A stretch of DNA of 64,000 nt from JAAZKI01 sp012799905. GTDB taxonomy: Bacteria; Verrucomicrobiota; Lentisphaeria; Oligosphaerales; Oligosphaeraceae. Shown in pieces: positions 57,558 to 64,000 of this stretch. The stretch is taken from the NCBI GenBank assembly GCA_050949415.1, contig JBMNFR010000009.1, forward strand, positions 620,001-684,000, in the 5' to 3' direction. The notes beneath the pieces were generated by a model, which searched no databases, was not told the origin of the DNA, and worked only from the letters and a program-made list of their open reading frames with translations. Each line of letters begins with the position of its first letter. Position 1 is the stretch's first letter. A program made the translations under genes and the position numbers.

Positions 57558-57621
57558 GAGGAAGTATAAACCAATCGCTGCCTTCACCTCAACCAACCAT
57601 CGCGCAAAAGGAGACTGCACC

Positions 57622-58968
57622 ATGACCAGCAAAACAAAGGCTCAACGCCCTGCCGCTGCCACGCCTGCTGACGCAAACCTCCGCTTCGGCATCGCCCGCG
57701 CTGACATCACCCCGCCCTTCCCCACCACCATGGGCGGCTACGGCGCTAGGCAGGATCACTTCGACCGGGTCAACGACCCCCTGAGCGCCGAAGTGCTCAT
57801 CCTGGAAAACAACGGCGCGCGCCTCGTCATCGTCGCCGCTGACCTGATCACCTTCGAAGACGAACAGGCCGTCGACCTGCGCCGCCAAATCGCAGAAATC
57901 GCCAAAACGTCAGCCGAATGCGTGCTCCTCAACGCCTCTCATACCCACGGCGGACCAGAAACGCGCGATAAAGCCGTCTACTTCAGGTCATCCCGCGACA
58001 CTGGCGCCTCCATCCGCTATCGCCAATGGCTGCAACAACAACTCCTTGACGCCGTTGCACAAGCCGCCCAAAACTTGACACCTGGCTCGCTCTGGCTTGG
58101 CTGCGGCAAAACCGCCGTCAACATGAACAGACGCCTTGAACGCAACGGTGAAATCGTCAATGCACCCAACCCCGACGGGCCAGTCGATGACCGACTCCAG
58201 GTACTCGCACTGCGCAACCAGGAGGGACAAATCCGCGCCCTCGGCATCCGGCTCTCCTGCCATCCAGTGGCCACCGGCGCCCAACACCTGATCACCGCCG
58301 ACTTCCCTGGAGCCTTCAAAAAAGCCTGCGCCGACGCCCTCGGCGCAGACGTCATGCCCTTCTTCCTGCAAGGCGCCGGCGGTGACATGCGGCCAGCCGC
58401 TGCCTCGGCCGGCGATCGCTGGCGACAACTCGACCACGCAGAACTGCCCGCTGTCGGCCGCCAGTTGCTCCATGAAACCCTCGCTGTCCTCCATCAACCG
58501 CATGGCCTGGAGCAAATTATCCCCGGAGCCTTCCGCGGCGCCTACGTGGAAGCCGAAGCGCCCTGCGAACGCCTGTACACAACCCGGGAAGACTTTGTCA
58601 AGCTGCAGCAAGACGGGCCGTCGCACTACGCCTTCTATCCCACCCACGCCCTGGCCCGCCTGGATGCTGGCCTCGCCATTCCCGACCGCGTGAAAATCGG
58701 CGTCCAGACCCTCTGGTTGAATGACGACCTGGCCATCATCGGCATCCAAGGCGAAGTGCTGATCGGCCTGGGAGAATATGTGGAAAAATCCCTGCTGCCG
58801 AAAAAGGCGCTCCTCCTCGGATACTGCAACGGCTGCATCTCCTACCTGCCCGACTCACACGAAGTGAAACGCGGCGGCTATGAACAAATGGGATACCTCT
58901 ACCATATCTGGACCGGCCCATACAAGCCAGGCCTGGAAAAAATTATCGCCAAAGCCGTAACGCCCTGA
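57622..58968 (+). CDS. Neutral/alkaline ceramidase-family protein lacking the usual catalytic serine
   Basis: 448 residues from ATG 57622, with AAGGAG eight bases upstream; the frame is open further back into nagA but without similarity. The N-terminal part has GIARADITPPFPTTMGGYGAR, ADLITFEDE and NASHTHGGPET, the zinc-site motif of the ceramidase_alk family. Where true ceramidases have GDVSPN with the nucleophile Ser, this protein has GGDMRPA, so ceramidase activity is doubtful. No signal peptide is seen. It is likely another hydrolase of amide or ester bonds, perhaps on amino-sugar derivatives given its neighbour nagA; inference. Confidence 0.8.
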   Translation: MTSKTKAQRPAAATPADANLRFGIARADITPPFPTTMGGYGARQDHFDRVNDPLSAEVLILENNGARLVIVAADLITFEDEQAVDLRRQIAEIAKTSAECVLLNASHTHGGPETRDKAVYFRSSRDTGASIRYRQWLQQQLLDAVAQAAQNLTPGSLWLGCGKTAVNMNRRLERNGEIVNAPNPDGPVDDRLQVLALRNQEGQIRALGIRLSCHPVATGAQHLITADFPGAFKKACADALGADVMPFFLQGAGGDMRPAAASAGDRWRQLDHAELPAVGRQLLHETLAVLHQPHGLEQIIPGAFRGAYVEAEAPCERLYTTREDFVKLQQDGPSHYAFYPTHALARLDAGLAIPDRVKIGVQTLWLNDDLAIIGIQGEVLIGLGEYVEKSLLPKKALLLGYCNGCISYLPDSHEVKRGGYEQMGYLYHIWTGPYKPGLEKIIAKAVTP

Positions 58969-59003
58969 AACCGCCCACCAGGCATCCGTCAAAACTAACG
59001 CCA

Positions 59004-59044
59004 ATGCGCCCCTGTCGTGCAGTTGATGCATAACAGGGGCGCAT
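59004..59044. terminator. Bidirectional hairpin between convergent genes
   Basis: A perfect 12-bp stem ATGCGCCCCTGT / ACAGGGGCGCAT with a 17-base loop lies in the 120-base gap between the ceramidase-family gene and the convergent peptidase gene. There is no T run, so it may work with Rho or simply as a barrier. Confidence 0.55.
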
Positions 59045-59088
59045 CGGTGTTACGATGGAGAAAGACTTCTCCTCGCGCCGTCTTCTTT

Positions 59089-60249
59089 TCAGCGGACGAG
59101 GGCCGCGCGGTCGGCAAGAGGCTTTTCGAGCGCGCTTTCAAGGATGACTTCCATGATGATAAAATTGGGTTCGATCATATCGTCAAAGCTATCCGCCCAT
59201 GAATTGAGCTCGTTGGTCAGCGCCAAGCCGCCGCTGGTGAGCGACACGAGATTGTTGAAGTTAATCGTCCGCGTAGCAGCTTTTTTAGGCATGCCGCTGC
59301 GCAGGCCGGCCGCGACCAGGCGTGCATTGACAGCATCTGCCAGCTCCATGCCCCGCTCAACGTGCGCCTGGTAATTGATCTCCGACGGCATAATCATAAA
59401 CGGCTTGCCTTCGCAGGAATGGCCGTTAAAAAAGAAATCCGCTGCATAGCGTTCGATGAGCGCCAGCACCGCGCGTGCTTCGGGCGTGCGGATATTGCCC
59501 GGGGTGGCATCGTGCATGATGTTGAAGCCGTCAGCATTGGGGTAACCGCCTGGGTGCCTGACGCGCTCCAACGGCAGTGGGAAGTAGCGCTTGCTTTCCC
59601 GCCACTCAATGGGTTGGCCATCCAACCATTCGCCCTGACAGGCTTTGCGGAAAGTCACCTTGTCAGTTCCTTGCAAGTGGTCTTGTGAGATGGCTCGGCC
59701 GTCCATATTCACGCAAGGCAGGAAAATGATACGGAACTGCGGCGCGAGTTCCAGCAATTTCGGGTAGCTGCGACCGCGCAAATCCTTGCCGGTCTCCAGC
59801 AGCTGGATCATATTCAGTGTTGCAACCACGCCCTCCGGCTCGGCGCCATGAAAGCCTGTCGCCCAGACAATCGTCTGCTTCTCCGGCTTGCCATAATAAC
59901 ATTCGTAGGCATCTGATGACGACGATGCCGCCCAGGTGCTCTGTCGCGGCCCGCCATCGTCAAACTGGCCATAAAAGACAGCGAAGAGCGGAAAGCCGGC
60001 TGCAGTCTGGCCAATGACCTCGCAACGGCCCTTCTTGACGCCCAGGCAGACATCAGCGATTTCCTCCGGCCGACAGAGCCACCACGCCGGACGCTGCGCC
60101 TGACCGCCATATTCAGACTTAGGGAAACGGAGATTCTGATACGCATTGCGCAGTGATGTCATAGTCGCTTCCTCCGGTGTGCGTTGTTGCAGACTCATGC
60201 AGCCGACGCAGGCTGCTGCCAGGATAATTGGCATAAGTCGAATAGTCAT
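59089..60249 (-). CDS. M14-family zinc carboxypeptidase, lipoprotein
   Basis: 386 residues from ATG 60249, with AGGAGG upstream. The signal MTIRLMPIILAAACVGCMSL has lipobox ACVGC, so it is a lipid-anchored exported protein. WATGFHGAEPEGVV holds the HxxE zinc ligands and FFFNGHSCEG the third His. CVNMDGRAISQ fits the substrate-carboxylate region of M14 peptidases, and LALTNEL may carry the catalytic Glu. It probably trims peptides or peptidoglycan stem peptides outside the cytoplasm. The frame upstream of 60249 lacks similarity. It converges with the ceramidase-family gene. Confidence 0.82.
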   Translation of the reverse strand: MTIRLMPIILAAACVGCMSLQQRTPEEATMTSLRNAYQNLRFPKSEYGGQAQRPAWWLCRPEEIADVCLGVKKGRCEVIGQTAAGFPLFAVFYGQFDDGGPRQSTWAASSSSDAYECYYGKPEKQTIVWATGFHGAEPEGVVATLNMIQLLETGKDLRGRSYPKLLELAPQFRIIFLPCVNMDGRAISQDHLQGTDKVTFRKACQGEWLDGQPIEWRESKRYFPLPLERVRHPGGYPNADGFNIMHDATPGNIRTPEARAVLALIERYAADFFFNGHSCEGKPFMIMPSEINYQAHVERGMELADAVNARLVAAGLRSGMPKKAATRTINFNNLVSLTSGGLALTNELNSWADSFDDMIEPNFIIMEVILESALEKPLADRAALVR

Positions 60250-60331
60250 GGCAAAAAGCCTCCTGCTTTGAATGTCCTCCCCGGAATTATTCACTATAAT
60301 GCGCACTATGCACAAAACCAACGCGATGAGA

Positions 60332-60470
60332 TTTTTTAGGGGCGAGGGGCTTTTTTAGGGGCGAGGGGCGAGGGGCGAGGGGCGAGGGGATTTTTTAGGG
60401 GCGAGGGGATTTTTTAGGGGCGAGGGGCGAGGGGCGAGGGGCGAGGGGCGAGGGGCGAGGGGCGAGGGGC
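60332..60470 (+). repeat. GGGGCGA heptamer array interrupted by TTTTTT spacers
   Basis: Runs of GGGGCGA separated by ATTTTTTA or CTTTTTTA, the same plan as at 27341-27687. Seven uninterrupted heptamers close the array. It fills the 381-base divergent gap between the M14 peptidase gene and the heparinase gene, and is followed by GTCCACT-type fragments (60473-60500). The promoters of both genes must lie on either side of it. Confidence 0.9.
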
Positions 60471-60630
60471 CGTCTGTCCACTCTGTCCACCATGTCCACT
60501 AAAACAACGCAAAAAATTTGCTCCCGGCACTACCCAACCGCGGAAAAACTGATATGGTATGTCTATTATTAGGCACTCTCGCCAAGAAAATCACATTTTT
60601 TGAGTCACCGTCGCATTGAAAGGACTGATT

Positions 60631-62877
60631 ATGCGCTCGCTGAAAACGATGTTGCTGCTTGCCCTGCCCGTAGGTCTGGCCATGGCCGAGGGACTGCCGC
60701 CGCCAAGCGTTGACGAGGTGGTGGCGAAGATTCGCCCAGACCGCCCGCGGCTGTTCATTAACCAGGATATGCTGCCAAAACTGCGCAACTACGCCAACAG
60801 CACCGCCAAGAGTTACCTCACCACGCTTCTGCGTAAAGTCGATGGCTTTCAACCGCCCGCCGAATTGGAATTCCGACCGGAATACGTGCGCATTGACGAC
60901 GAGGGCCGCATGGTCTTCATTCGCAATCGTGGCGACCAGAACGCCTGCGAGTACGGCGTCAAGACCGACGGCGGTTTTCCTGCCAATGAGTGCGCCCTGG
61001 CCTGGCTGATCACCGGCAAGGAAGAATACCGCATCAAGTCTATCGCCTACTTGCGTCTGCTGGTGAAATTTGTGCAGCTGGCAGACCATTCACGGATTCT
61101 TCCCAATTGGTACAACTACTCGCGCACCTGTGGCCTGGCAGCATACGACTGGCTCTATGACACGCTCACCCCGGAAGAACGCCGCGAGATTCTGCTGCCC
61201 TTACTGCAACACATCAAGCACATGCAAAACCCAGGCTACCAACGCAATGGCGGCGGCGCAGAATCAGGCTATTATGGCGAGCCAACGTTGCGCTGGTACG
61301 GCGGCCTGGTCGGCTATAAAGCCGGTGTTGACGACGCCCTCGCCGAGGAACTCCTCCGCCCCGGCTATGAGCACTACGTCACTGTCATGCAGCGGCGTGA
61401 CGCGGTGTCCGGCGGCAAGGGTCTACTCATTTCGCCCACCGTCGGCTACAGCCTTGGCGCCTACCCCTGGGCAAGCTACAATTTCCTGCATTCGCTCCAC
61501 TCAGTCTGCGGCATTGACGGGCGGCAGCATTGGATTCATATGCGAGACTACGCCAACTACTTCAATTGGATGAGCATCCTCGGCGCAGACGGCAGGTTTT
61601 ATGAATTTGGCTGGGGCGATGCTGGTCACAGCACTAATGTCATGGGCACCGGCCTGATGTACACGCACCTGGCGCAAGCGCTCCATTTCTACGGGCGCGA
61701 CTTCCCCGAACAAGCAAAGACCACGCAGGCGATCATGGCTCTTCTGCCCAGCGGCAAGAGCATCTACACCGGGAGCTTCCCCTTTACGCCGTTCCTGCTG
61801 ACCAACTTCGACGCCAAGGCCGTCATTGATAATCCCGAAGCCGTCATCAGCGACGGACGCCTCGGCGAATTCTTCCCCTCATACGGGCTGACCAATATGC
61901 GCTCCGGCTTCAGCGCTGACGCGACTTACGCATCTTTCAAGGGCGGCGCTAAATTCGATGGCCATCAGCACTATGATGAAAACAGCTTCATCATCTATAA
62001 GCACAGCTATCAGGCGCTGGACACCGGCACCCGAGGCGAAACAGAACATCACCTGGTTTATTATCCACAGACCATCGCCCACAACAGCATCTTAATCCGC
62101 ATGGACGGCGAACCCCTGGCCCGACACTGGTATCCGGCTAATTCACCGAAAATCACCGTGCCGCTCTTCAGCGACGGCGGCCAAAACGTCCGTCGCAAGG
62201 CCGTCAACCTCGGCTTTGAACAATCGCCCTATCACGTAGTCAGCGGCGGCGACGCCACGCTCTGCTACTCGGACAAAAAATGCCGGGAGGCCGTCCGCCA
62301 ATTCGTCTATCTGGCGCCGGACTGCTTCGTGGTCTATGATCGGGTCACTTCCGTCCAACCGGATCAGCAGAAGGTGTGGCTGTGGCACACCCAGAACGAA
62401 CCGACCGCGCTGGCGCCGGAACTCTTCCAAGCCCGCAATGGCGAGGGCGCTATGGCGGTCAGGACGCTCCTGCCTACCGCTGCCAAGCACGAAATCATCG
62501 GCGGTCCAGGCAAAGAATACTGGACCAATGGACGCAACTGGGAAATCTTCAACCAGGAAAAACGCCTCGCCAAACCTGGCAACCAGTATGGCCGCTATCG
62601 CCTGGAAGTATCACCGGCTGACCAGGGCGAGAAAACGCGCTTCCTGCACCTGCTGCAAGTCGGCACAGCGCCCATCAAAAACTTCGCCCCGGCACGGCTC
62701 ATCCAAAACGAAACCCAAGACGGCATTGAGCTGACTTGCCCGGAAACGCAACGCCGCTACCAACTGGTCTTCAATCGCGATGGACTGATCGGCGGCCATA
62801 TCAGCGCTTGGGATGCCGACGGCAAAAGCATCCTCGACCAGCCACTGCTGGAAAACCGCGAACCGGTCAAACGATGA
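60631..62877 (+). CDS. Secreted heparinase II/III-family polysaccharide lyase
   Basis: 748 residues from ATG 60631, with AAAGGA six bases upstream. Signal peptide MRSLKTMLLLALPVGLAMAE. The alpha-barrel (about 30-400) has NWYNYSRTCGLAAYDWLYD and GEPTLRWYGG. The beta-sandwich part starts near YASFKGGAKFDGHQHYDENS, where GGxxxGHxHxDxxSF is the heparinase II/III signature with the zinc/catalytic His, and ETEHHLVYYPQTIAHNSILI. It would cleave a uronic-acid polysaccharide (heparin/heparan-like or alginate-like). It is distinct from, and about half the size of, the heparinase-family protein at 33.5-37.5 kb. Confidence 0.88.
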   Translation: MRSLKTMLLLALPVGLAMAEGLPPPSVDEVVAKIRPDRPRLFINQDMLPKLRNYANSTAKSYLTTLLRKVDGFQPPAELEFRPEYVRIDDEGRMVFIRNRGDQNACEYGVKTDGGFPANECALAWLITGKEEYRIKSIAYLRLLVKFVQLADHSRILPNWYNYSRTCGLAAYDWLYDTLTPEERREILLPLLQHIKHMQNPGYQRNGGGAESGYYGEPTLRWYGGLVGYKAGVDDALAEELLRPGYEHYVTVMQRRDAVSGGKGLLISPTVGYSLGAYPWASYNFLHSLHSVCGIDGRQHWIHMRDYANYFNWMSILGADGRFYEFGWGDAGHSTNVMGTGLMYTHLAQALHFYGRDFPEQAKTTQAIMALLPSGKSIYTGSFPFTPFLLTNFDAKAVIDNPEAVISDGRLGEFFPSYGLTNMRSGFSADATYASFKGGAKFDGHQHYDENSFIIYKHSYQALDTGTRGETEHHLVYYPQTIAHNSILIRMDGEPLARHWYPANSPKITVPLFSDGGQNVRRKAVNLGFEQSPYHVVSGGDATLCYSDKKCREAVRQFVYLAPDCFVVYDRVTSVQPDQQKVWLWHTQNEPTALAPELFQARNGEGAMAVRTLLPTAAKHEIIGGPGKEYWTNGRNWEIFNQEKRLAKPGNQYGRYRLEVSPADQGEKTRFLHLLQVGTAPIKNFAPARLIQNETQDGIELTCPETQRRYQLVFNRDGLIGGHISAWDADGKSILDQPLLENREPVKR

Positions 62878-62880
62878 TTA

Positions 62881-63001
62881 TAGTGGACAGTGGACAATGG
62901 ACTTTAGTGGACGCTAATGGACGCTAGTAGACGATGGACTGTGGACAAAAGTGGACTTTAGTGGCAGTGGACGTGGACGGGAGTGGACGTTAATGGACGC
63001 T
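62881..63001 (-). repeat. GTCCACT-rich dispersed repeat, reverse copy
   Basis: The complement matches 12533-12650 nearly unit for unit, including the odd GCCACT and GTCTACTA variants. It starts three bases after the heparinase stop. Confidence 0.85.
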
Positions 63002-63013
63002 GGGGCAAAAACA

Positions 63014-63097
63014 CGGCAGGCTGAAGCCCGAACTACATGCGGCAGGCTAAAGCCCGAACTACGTACGGCAGGCTAAAGCCCGAACTACATGCGGCAG
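63014..63097 (+). repeat. 26-bp tandem repeat, three units
   Basis: CGGCAGGCTAAAGCCCGAAC plus a TACATG/TACGTA spacer, repeated from 63014, 63040 and 63066. The GGCAGGCT/AAAGCC part resembles the GCAGGCTTTAGCCTGC hairpin module of the 55.3-56.2 kb tract. The 424-base gap 62878-63301 has no gene. Confidence 0.85.
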
Positions 63098-63141
63098 AAC
63101 CGTCCACACCGTCCACCATGTCCACTATGTCCACATCCATT

Positions 63142-63230
63142 TGCGCCGTAGGCGCTTAACCATGCTTAACCCCAGGCTTCAGCCTAGGGGAAGGCATACC
63201 CCGGAAGTAGTGCCTTGTAAAGGCGCTACT
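63142..63230 (-). repeat. Dispersed hairpin element, reverse copy
   Basis: The complement matches 12366-12454 along its length, including the CCCCAGGCTT...AGCCTAGGGG hairpin, the GTTAAGCATGGTTAAGCGCC part and the AGTAGCGCCTTTACAAGGCA end. Confidence 0.8.
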
Positions 63231-63301
63231 AGACGCCTACCAGCACAAGCGCTGGGCCAAATCTCATTTCCTGTCACAAGATTTTGCACATTACCCATAA
63301 T

Positions 63302-63811
63302 TTATATTCCTATATCTTCATTCATCCCCATCAACTCCTCAGCATGATGCAATCGATTCAACGCCATGAGATAGTGCGCATAACATGAATCGTCAGCATG
63401 TCCTGAACGGAAATACTTTTCATCAATTTCGTCACAAAATACGCTCAATGTCCTCCACATCAACAATGGCTTGCATTTTAGTACTTCAAGCGCGTACTTG
63501 TCGGCCTCTAATTCTTGCTTCATTCTCTCTATAATGCCCGGTTTTTCTTTTTTTCCGACATGGCCTAACTTTATATGCGCAATCTCATGCTTGAATACAT
63601 AGTCATTGACTTTGCCTGTATCATTCATGAAGATATAATACTGTCCATCGCGCTTAAAGCATAATCCCATAGGGATATCTTCTCTGAATGCTGTAAACAC
63701 TTCACAAACAGACCGGAATTGTTTGCTGATCTTAGCCAACAGCTTTATCCACCGAATATGAATGGACAGGACAAATTTATTTTTTTCGACATCAAACATA
63801 TGCAGCTTCAT
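63302..63811 (-). CDS. ImmA/IrrE-type zinc metallopeptidase
   Basis: 169 residues. FKHEIAHIKLGH is the HExxH zinc motif and QELEADKYALEVL supplies the third ligand Glu, as in ImmA/IrrE peptidases that cleave phage-type or stress repressors. AGGAAG precedes ATG 63811. Composition is strikingly AT-rich against the rest of the window, so recent transfer is likely. A partial gene ends 54 bases upstream on the same strand. ImmA-type genes usually pair with an XRE repressor gene, which is not visible here. Confidence 0.8.
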   Translation of the reverse strand: MKLHMFDVEKNKFVLSIHIRWIKLLAKISKQFRSVCEVFTAFREDIPMGLCFKRDGQYYIFMNDTGKVNDYVFKHEIAHIKLGHVGKKEKPGIIERMKQELEADKYALEVLKCKPLLMWRTLSVFCDEIDEKYFRSGHADDSCYAHYLMALNRLHHAEELMGMNEDIGI

Positions 63812-63865
63812 AATAGACTTCCTATTGCTTAATAATGAATACGTTATGAAACATATGCTTGCCGG

Positions 63866-64000
63866 TCAGTAGCGCAGGAATAGCCTCCTTTTGATCGTCT
63901 TGAGCTTAGTGCCGCAATGCGGGCAGACTTTCGGCAGGTCTTTGAGATCGCGAAGCTCCGTCCGCTCCGGCTTAGCATTCGCGTCAGTGACAACTGTCTC
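63866..64000 (-). CDS. C-terminal end of an unknown protein with a CPHCG knuckle (cut by window)
   Basis: An open minus-strand frame entering from the right edge ends at TGA 63866-63868 after 44 codons. The visible part contains LRDLKDLPKVCPHCGTKLKT and ends KRRLFLRY. The single CxxC could be half of a zinc ribbon. The family cannot be told from this fragment. It lies directly upstream of the ImmA/IrrE-type gene. Confidence 0.45.
   Translation of the reverse strand, partial: ETVVTDANAKPERTELRDLKDLPKVCPHCGTKLKTIKRRLFLRY

Overview
The window reads as a chromosomal segment (visibly GC-rich, near-continuous genes on both strands) of a bacterium of the PVC group. Lentisphaerota or a close Verrucomicrobiota relative fits best. 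The reasons are an over-long signal peptidase I, many secreted beta-helix, heparinase and DUF4091-type proteins, PilT-type ATPases with FHA/PEGA proteins, and intergenic regions packed with dispersed repeats. This placement is inference; there is no rRNA gene to confirm it.

Layout. 1-5.0 kb (minus): aspartate-semialdehyde dehydrogenase, signal peptidase I, an NtrC-type regulator overlapping an iron-sulfur flavoprotein, and a cut-off glycerophosphodiesterase. 5.6-7.6 kb: a secreted beta-helix protein with a strong terminator. 7.9-12.2 kb: an accessory island with a PstI/BsuBI-type restriction-modification pair, whose methylase gene carries an apparent one-base frameshift, and a DUF3037 / HipA-like kinase pair. 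12.8-15.4 kb: nagB-nagA-thioredoxin (amino-sugar catabolism). 15.7-17.4 kb: ribD-ribE. 17.4-24.7 kb: an SF1 helicase, an unknown membrane protein, and a lipid pair (OleD-like reductase plus an AMP-ligase/ACP/acyltransferase fusion). 25.3-30.6 kb: GlnRS with an added tRNA-binding domain, SRP RNA, dnaX and recR. 31-33 kb: an FHA-TM-PEGA protein. 33.5-37.5 kb: a giant heparinase II/III-family protein. 37.8-43.3 kb: an RRM protein, a PotD-type lipoprotein, a frameshifted glycoside-hydrolase-like gene and small zinc-ribbon proteins. 43.7-45.3 kb: xseA-xseB. 46-48.8 kb: two PilT-type ATPases. 48.9-62.9 kb: a polysaccharide/amino-sugar region (two paralogous beta-helix proteins, a DUF4091/GH123-like protein, a second NagA, a ceramidase-family protein, an M14 peptidase lipoprotein and a second heparinase). 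63.3-64 kb: an AT-rich ImmA/IrrE-type peptidase and a cut-off gene.

The secreted beta-helix, heparinase and GH-like proteins, together with two NagA enzymes and NagB, suggest breakdown of amino-sugar-containing polysaccharides or glycosaminoglycans, feeding GlcNAc-6-P into central metabolism.

The most striking non-coding content is a modular repeat system. Two non-autonomous elements (24873-25124 and 43317-43676) share inverted ends starting GTAA and are each flanked by an exact 8-bp target duplication, as expected for IS66-type transposition. Three different heptanucleotide arrays (GGGGCGA, TGAATGC, ATAATTC) recur, partly inside these elements. A 0.85-kb tract is built of 100-bp units full of small hairpins, and GTCCACT-rich tracts recur in both orientations.
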